Below are positions 6,746 through 11,350 of a DNA stretch of 14,230 bases, one piece after another. Every line of letters begins with the position of its first letter. Within the stretch, counting starts at the first letter, position 1. Under the pieces are notes generated by a model, which was given only the letters and a program-made list of their open reading frames with translations, had not been told where the DNA came from and made no database searches. The position numbers were made by a program, and so were the translations under genes. This stretch comes from Candidatus Zipacnadia bacterium (GTDB taxonomy: Bacteria; Armatimonadota; Zipacnadia; Zipacnadales; UBA5352), in contig JALGUI010000025.1 in the NCBI GenBank assembly GCA_029820915.1, positions 1 to 14,230 on the forward strand. Direction: 5' to 3'.

Positions 6746-8650
6746 TCAGCGCACGTGCAGCTCCATCGTCTCGCCCGCCGCCAGGTCCACGCGCGTCCAC
6801 TCGCCCTCAAGGCCGGCGATGTCGAGGGCGATCGGCTCCTCGGCATCGTTCCAGAGCCGCGCTTCGGCCCCCTGGCCGGGCAGCAGACGCACCAGCGAGG
6901 CGACCTCGTCCGGCAGGTGCGGCGTGCCGTCCACCTGGCGGAAACGCACGGTCGGGCGCTCCTGGCACAGATCGCGCAGCATCCCTCCCGCCAGCGGGAG
7001 GAACGCGCCCGTGATGTTGCCGTAACCCCCGTCGCGACCGTGGCCCGAGGCCACGGCGCTGATTGTGCTTCCGGCGCAGCCGTGCCTCCGCCCGTCGCGC
7101 AGCGACGTGCGGGCCAGCGCAAGGCGGTCCGCGACCATCCTCAGGGAGGGCGCGGCCAGGTCGTGATCTCCCGTGATCTGCCACGCCAGCATGAGTGACG
7201 GCGGTGGCGGGCCCTCGACTTCGTCGAGAGTCCCGAACGAGGGCGCGGACGCCCAGCGCACCATGTCGCGCCGCTTGCCGATGCCCGAGACGGGCTCGCG
7301 GCTGAGCGTGTCTACGACGAGCACGGGCCGATCGCGGAGGCACGGCAGGTCCACGCACTGGATCTCGAGCTCCGGGAAGCGCTCGGCGAGTTCGCGCGTC
7401 AGCCTCCCGAGCGTTCGCAGGTCGCCCGCCTGATCGGTCACGATCCACGATGGCAGACCGTGCGCGAGCACGAACTCCTCCACGGGACCGGACACGTAGG
7501 GCGGGTCATCGAGATAGAGCTCGTCGCCCGTCAACGCGGTGTAGTCTTCCATGATCTCGATGAGCAGCTCGGGGTACTCCGGGGAGTCCGACAGCCGCCG
7601 GATCAACTCGCGGGCGGCGTACGCGTGCTCGGGGCGTCGCGACTCGGCGTAGGCGGCCACCAGCTCCTCCGCTGCGTCGCAGGCTCGATGCCACGCACGC
7701 GGCTCGACGTGATCCGTGATTGCGTCGTCCAGCGACGTATCGCCCGTCGCCGCCCGATAGCGGTTGAGCAGGGCCCCGGGCGGGTTCGAGTACGGATCGG
7801 CCAGTGCGGGGAGCATCGCCTCGCACAGCCGCCGCGAGGCCTGCGCGTAACGCTCCTCGCCGGTCAGCGCGAACAGGTCGAGCATCACGTCGGCGGTGCC
7901 CGCCGGCACGTGCGGCTCGACGCGCTCGAGGGGCGAGTCGCCCTGGTGGTGAGCGCCGATCGCGGACAACACCTCGCTCTCGTCCGCGACCGAGTCGCCG
8001 GATCGCAGGATGATGGGCGGTTCGTCCACGGGTGCATCGAGGATTGCCCGCGCCCAGCGGCCGGCGTAGGCCGTTGACAGATCGAGGTAGCGCCGGTCGC
8101 CGGTGATCCGGTGCGCCACCAGCGCGATCTGGATCAGGCGGAAGTGGTCCGGCACCTCGTAGCCTGACGACCCGCCGGCGCCGACGCGTTCGGTGCCGAT
8201 GTGCCAGCTCAGGAAGCGGTGGTCGTCCCAGTCGTACCAGTCCGGGCAGCCCTCCACCCAGTTGCCGATGTGATGCGCGGCGTCAACGATGAGTTCGGCG
8301 GTCTCATCGTCGGGGTCCACCTGCCACAGCCTGGCGAGGAAGAACGTGTAGATCTCGGTCTGGTGGTGCGCCTCGCCCTCGCGGTAGAAGCCGTGCAGCA
8401 TGTGCTCGCGCGACCACGCGGCGAAGCCGTCGCGCAGGAAGCGCGCGAACTCAAGCACACGCGGCTCACCGAAGAGTTGGTGGAAGCCGAACCACGAGGA
8501 GATGAAGGTGCCCTCGTCATGGCCGCCCTGGTAGGGCGTGGCGCCGTGGCGCTGCAGGGCGTCGTCGATCCAGCGCCGCATCTCGTCGCGGACGGCAAAG
8601 AAGGCGTCGGCCCAGGTCGGGCGAGGTCCCGAACGCGTCTCATCGGTCAT
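6746..8650 (-). CDS. Alpha/alpha-toroid protein of unknown function (glycosidase or lyase-like)
   Basis: I do not recognise a named family for this 634-residue protein. It is rich in amphipathic helices and repeats a helix-turn pattern: RITGDRRYLDLS (181-192), ALTGEERYAQAS (261-272), ALTGDELYLDD (372-382) and ITGDHDLAA (492-500). This spacing is typical of (alpha/alpha) barrels such as glucuronyl hydrolases, GH127-like enzymes and some polysaccharide lyases. Acidic and aromatic clusters that could line a cleft include GGHDEGTF (42-49), GEAHHQTE (92-99) and DWYDWDDHRFLSWH (137-150). The last 70 residues look like a small beta domain. There is no signal peptide, so a cytoplasmic role is likely. 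The start is uncertain: ATG at 8648-8650 has only a weak GGTGAT upstream, and a TTG at 8698 keeps the frame. It begins 72 nt after the ADP-ribosylglycohydrolase gene ends and is probably co-transcribed with it. Confidence 0.75.
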   Translation of the reverse strand: MTDETRSGPRPTWADAFFAVRDEMRRWIDDALQRHGATPYQGGHDEGTFISSWFGFHQLFGEPRVLEFARFLRDGFAAWSREHMLHGFYREGEAHHQTEIYTFFLARLWQVDPDDETAELIVDAAHHIGNWVEGCPDWYDWDDHRFLSWHIGTERVGAGGSSGYEVPDHFRLIQIALVAHRITGDRRYLDLSTAYAGRWARAILDAPVDEPPIILRSGDSVADESEVLSAIGAHHQGDSPLERVEPHVPAGTADVMLDLFALTGEERYAQASRRLCEAMLPALADPYSNPPGALLNRYRAATGDTSLDDAITDHVEPRAWHRACDAAEELVAAYAESRRPEHAYAARELIRRLSDSPEYPELLIEIMEDYTALTGDELYLDDPPYVSGPVEEFVLAHGLPSWIVTDQAGDLRTLGRLTRELAERFPELEIQCVDLPCLRDRPVLVVDTLSREPVSGIGKRRDMVRWASAPSFGTLDEVEGPPPPSLMLAWQITGDHDLAAPSLRMVADRLALARTSLRDGRRHGCAGSTISAVASGHGRDGGYGNITGAFLPLAGGMLRDLCQERPTVRFRQVDGTPHLPDEVASLVRLLPGQGAEARLWNDAEEPIALDIAGLEGEWTRVDLAAGETMELHVR

Positions 8651-8722
8651 GGCGATCACCACGTGACGGTTCGTGGGCTGAACGAAGCGGACCTCCAAGG
8701 GGGATAACGTGGCCCGGGCGCA

Positions 8723-9661
8723 CTACCCTGCGTTGCGCGCGACGACGTCGCAGAGCTTGGTGGCCACGTCCTGAATGCCCTTGCGCAGAGGCAGGGCCCG
8801 CAGCCAGCGCCCGGGGATGGCCTCCCGACCGTTGTGGGCGCCGGAGATGGCGCCGGCCATGCAGGCACGGGTGTCGGTGTCGCCGCCGGCGACGATGCTC
8901 GAGACAATGGTCTCCTGCGGGTCGTCGGGGGTGCGCAGGAAGCAGTAGAAGGCGGTGGGCACCGTCGCGAACGCCGCCCCGCCCAGCCCCAGCTCCGGGA
9001 GGGCGCGCAGGGGCGGCTCCTCGGTTTCGAGGAGCCTTGCCGCCTCTGACAGGCCGTCCGCGACGCGCGAGGGCTCCAGATGGTCGAGGACCTCGAGGAT
9101 GATGGTCTCCGGGTCCAACTCGCCGACCGCGGCCCTGGCAACGGCGTAGGCCACGGCGAAGCCGGCGGCGAGCGCCTCGTCGTTGCGATGCGTGATCACG
9201 CCGCACGTGCGAACGTCGTCCCACAGGCCATCGAGGTCCCGGAAGTGATAGAGCCCCACGGGCGCGATGCGCATCGCAATGCCGTTGCCGGCCGCGTATT
9301 CGCCCTTCTCGCCCGCCTCGTGCCACGGGGTGCCGGCCTGCAGGCGCTTCATCGCATGGTAGGTGGCCCGACCGATGCCTCGGCCGCCGGTCTCGAACCA
9401 GGCCAGGTAGTGCCGCGCCAGGTCCTCACCGTCCATCGCGCCGACGTCCGCCAGCGACTGAGCGGTGGCCACCAGCATCGAGGTGTCGTCGGTCCACTCG
9501 CCCATGGTCATGGACCCAGGCTGGAAGCGACCGTCGTAGTACGCCTCGGCCAGATCGGTGCCGCCGTAGCCCTCATAGGTCGCACCGAGGCAGTCACCTA
9601 TGGCCGCCGCCAACAGACAGCCCGTGAACCGCGACGTAATGCCGGGCGTTGGGTTGGTCAT
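8723..9661 (-). CDS. ADP-ribosylglycohydrolase family protein
   Basis: The 312-residue protein has the full set of DraG/ARH motifs: GDCLGATYEG (22-31), WTDDTSM (56-62, with T57, D58 and D59 as metal ligands), GNGIAMRIAPVG (125-136), THRNDEALAAG (157-167) and GGDTDTRACMAGAISGAHNG (259-278, with D261 and D263 as further ligands). The family uses a two-magnesium centre to cleave ADP-ribose from proteins or small molecules; some members in catabolic clusters probably act on other ribosides or glycosides (inference). Length fits the family. There is no signal peptide, so it acts in the cytoplasm. The ATG at 9659-9661 begins just before the first conserved motif and is preferred over a GTG at 9740-9742; its ribosome binding site is weak. 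It is the first gene downstream of the porin terminator and the head of a likely three-gene unit with the toroid and GH-A-like genes. Confidence 0.93.
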   Translation of the reverse strand: MTNPTPGITSRFTGCLLAAAIGDCLGATYEGYGGTDLAEAYYDGRFQPGSMTMGEWTDDTSMLVATAQSLADVGAMDGEDLARHYLAWFETGGRGIGRATYHAMKRLQAGTPWHEAGEKGEYAAGNGIAMRIAPVGLYHFRDLDGLWDDVRTCGVITHRNDEALAAGFAVAYAVARAAVGELDPETIILEVLDHLEPSRVADGLSEAARLLETEEPPLRALPELGLGGAAFATVPTAFYCFLRTPDDPQETIVSSIVAGGDTDTRACMAGAISGAHNGREAIPGRWLRALPLRKGIQDVATKLCDVVARNAG

Positions 9662-9785
9662 CGGGTGACAGATCACGCTCCGCGTCCAGTGGCAGACACC
9701 AACGAACCATGGCCGGCGCAGTCGGGAACACAGCTCCGACACGTGTTACTGTTCGCTGTCGCACGGCGCGATCCCTCCGCACCGC

Positions 9786-9813
9786 GCGATACATTCAGGG
9801 GGCTGGCGGTCAC
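9786..9813 (-). promoter_or_regulatory. Weak candidate promoter for the ADP-ribosylglycohydrolase unit
   Basis: On the minus strand GTGACC (9808-9813, four matches to TTGACA) is followed after 16 nt by TATCGC (9786-9791, three matches to TATAAT). It sits just after the porin terminator and 124 nt before the start codon at 9661. The position makes sense but the match is poor. Confidence 0.2.
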
Positions 9814-9818
9814 ACGCG

Positions 9819-9851
9819 AGCGGGCAGGCCCCCTCAGGGGGCCTGCCCGCT
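9819..9851 (-). terminator. Terminator hairpin after the porin gene
   Basis: A perfect 15-bp inverted repeat (arms AGCGGGCAGGCCCCC and its complement) has a 3-nt loop. It lies 22 nt beyond the porin stop codon in the direction of transcription. No T-run follows. It separates the porin transcript from the ADP-ribosylglycohydrolase unit. Confidence 0.8.
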
Positions 9852-9873
9852 ACGTCACGAACCGAGGCGTGGA

Positions 9874-10893
9874 CTAGCGGAACGCGTACTGCCACTGCGC
9901 GCCGAACAGGTCCTCGCCGGCGTTGCCGGTGGCGTTGTCCACCGTGCCCGTGCGTGACCAGTCACCATCGGTGTACTGCACGGTGATCTGGCTGCTGTCG
10001 TACACGCGGTGCACCCACCCGACGCTCCAGCCGGTGTACTCGGCGAAGTTGGCGGCATTGACGCTCGCGTTGAACTCCTCGTAGCGAGCGAAGAGCGTGT
10101 CCTTGCCGGTCCCCACGTCGTACTCGACCTGGCCGTACCAGCCATCGCGTTCGGCACCGAGCAGGTCGCCGTCAAGGTACTCCGCCTGACCGCCCACGTC
10201 GCAGAGCGCGCCGGGGGTCAGTCGGATGTACGCGCCCCACGCGCTGCGATCGGTCTCGCCGCCAACGTTGACGAACGTGCCGTCCATCCAGGAGGCGCCG
10301 AACACGCCCCAGTCCTGCTGCCACTTGAGGTGCAGCTCGATGTTCTTGTCGTCGTTGGCGTCGTCAGCGCGGAACTGACCGTTGCACACGCCGGCGATCA
10401 CCATCGGCTCATCCGGGTCCGCCGGCTGGCGGCGGAACCAGATGCCGCGGTCCGAGGCGCCCTGCCAGTAGAAGCCCGGGCCCGCCTGGATGATCTTGGC
10501 GCGCTCGAAGGCGAGCCGCTGCGAGGAGCCCTGCCACCCCTCGAGGCCGAACCAGGTCGGCACCTGTCCGACTTGGACCCGGTACTGCTCGTCGATCATG
10601 TAGTCAACGAAGGCGTTATACAGATCGATGTTCGGGTCGCCGGGGCCAACGCGCGCGAAGGTAATGATCCCCGTGTTGCGCTTGTCGATGTCACCGCGGA
10701 TGGTGACGTACATCCGGGTGAAGTCGAAGGTGTCGAACATATTGGCCTGGTCGGTGTCAATGTAGCGGAACTGGAAGTAGCCGCTCACGTTGATCCTGTC
10801 GGCCCAGGACTCCTGCTGGCCTTCCTGCGCCACGGCGATACCTACCGTCATAAGCATGGTGACGAGCACCACACACACGGCGAGACGAGTCAT
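9874..10893 (-). CDS. Outer-membrane porin, OprP/OprO-like
   Basis: The 339-residue protein starts with a clear signal peptide (residues 1-22, cleavage after AVA). The mature part alternates polar and hydrophobic residues in about 16 short strands, as in phosphate-selective-type porins. Recognisable pieces are NVSGYFQFRY (35-44) for the first barrel strand and GQVPTWFGLE (109-118), which parallels the GQxxxPFGLE segment of OprP-type porins. The C-terminus WQYAFR is aromatic but ends in Arg instead of the usual Phe. Length is near the lower end for 16-strand porins. The ATG at 10891-10893 was chosen for its GGGAGGG site 7 nt upstream and for the signal peptide. It probably lets small anionic or neutral solutes through the outer membrane; glycan fragments are suggested only by the flanking genes. 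It appears monocistronic, with a long upstream non-coding stretch and its own terminator. Confidence 0.85.
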   Translation of the reverse strand: MTRLAVCVVLVTMLMTVGIAVAQEGQQESWADRINVSGYFQFRYIDTDQANMFDTFDFTRMYVTIRGDIDKRNTGIITFARVGPGDPNIDLYNAFVDYMIDEQYRVQVGQVPTWFGLEGWQGSSQRLAFERAKIIQAGPGFYWQGASDRGIWFRRQPADPDEPMVIAGVCNGQFRADDANDDKNIELHLKWQQDWGVFGASWMDGTFVNVGGETDRSAWGAYIRLTPGALCDVGGQAEYLDGDLLGAERDGWYGQVEYDVGTGKDTLFARYEEFNASVNAANFAEYTGWSVGWVHRVYDSSQITVQYTDGDWSRTGTVDNATGNAGEDLFGAQWQYAFR

Positions 10894-10900
10894 GGTGTTA

Positions 10901-10907
10901 CCCTCCC
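10901..10907 (-). promoter_or_regulatory. Ribosome binding site of the porin
   Basis: GGGAGGG on the minus strand lies 7 nt before the ATG at 10891-10893. It sets the start at the signal peptide; the frame stays open upstream to 10983 but has no comparable site and a sequence unlike an exported protein. Confidence 0.8.
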
Positions 10908-10955
10908 TGACATGGGTTGAGAAGAACGCCCACCTCTCCGGCCCCGCCACCAGCA

Positions 10956-10972
10956 GCCTGCCCGAAGCAGGC
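10956..10972 (-). promoter_or_regulatory. UUCG-type hairpin in the porin mRNA leader
   Basis: On the minus strand GCCTGC and GCAGGC pair around TTCGG, giving a 6-bp GC-rich stem. It lies 62 nt before the porin start codon. UUCG-type loops are unusually stable; a role in mRNA stability is an inference. Confidence 0.4.
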
Positions 10973-11247
10973 GGCACGGACATAACCCCAGTCCGTATCT
11001 AGGGTTCGACAGACCGTCGGCGCACTGGTTGCGCCGGAAGTCCCACTTTTGCTGCCGGGCGAGGCCCACATACAGCGGCGTACCAGGGCCGCTGCCCGAC
11101 ATGTCGGTCACCGCGTCCGCACTCGACCGCTGCGACAACTCCAGCCCAACAGGCACACTCGCGCAGTCGATGCCGTCCGTGTGCTGCCCCCGGTCGTGTT
11201 GCGTCCGAGGGGTGCTGTTCCTCCCCCGCCGCGGCACTCCTTCCTCT

Positions 11248-11275
11248 TCCGAGAAATATTTCGGAGGAATCCGAG
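11248..11275. promoter_or_regulatory. AT-rich dyad with repeated TCCGAG boxes, candidate operator
   Basis: GAAATATTTC (11253-11262) is a perfect 10-bp palindrome inside GC-rich DNA. TCCGAG occurs at 11248-11253 and again at 11270-11275, 22 nt apart, with an inverted TCGGA at 11261-11265 between them. The layout resembles a regulator site with two helical-turn spacing, or the AT-rich part of a promoter. It lies 355 nt upstream of the porin start. Confidence 0.3.
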
Positions 11276-11309
11276 GCCCCACCGGGTGGCCGCCCATGTT
11301 CGCGAGACG

Positions 11310-11334
11310 GCAGGCGCGCGACGGCGGCGCCTGC
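11310..11334 (-). terminator. Possible terminator hairpin after the DUF6259-type gene
   Basis: GCAGGCGC and GCGCCTGC pair perfectly (8 bp) around a 9-nt loop. The hairpin lies 16 nt past the stop codon of the large glycoside-hydrolase-like gene. The loop is large and no T-run follows, so this is less convincing than the other two hairpins in the window. Confidence 0.45.
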
Positions 11335-11350
11335 ATCAGACGCAACCGCC

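Larger units (their letters stand above)
10894..11350. other. 457-bp non-coding region upstream of the porin, with several dyads
   Basis: No gene is supported here. Reading towards the porin, it holds a hairpin just past the upstream gene (11310-11334), an AT-rich dyad (11248-11275), a 7-bp stem CGGCGCA with a 5-nt loop (11018-11036), and a 6-bp stem GCCTGC with a UUCGG loop on the minus strand (10956-10972). Minus-strand open frames across the region are low-complexity, lack ribosome binding sites and resemble nothing known. It probably carries the porin promoter and a structured mRNA leader, but no riboswitch consensus was recognised. Confidence 0.5.

Noticed and set aside
4772..7198. Plus-strand open frame of 808 codons
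   Set aside because: It is a shadow across two minus-strand genes and the gap between them, with repetitive Arg/Val/Asp-rich translation and no ribosome binding site.
11001..11015. GGTTCGA sequence resembling a tRNA T-arm
   Set aside because: The flanking bases do not form the T-stem and no acceptor or anticodon stem could be built around it.
10890..11345. Minus-strand open frame of 151 codons upstream of the porin
   Set aside because: It lacks a good ribosome binding site, runs into the porin start, and its Arg/Gly/Cys-rich C-terminal half resembles translated non-coding DNA.
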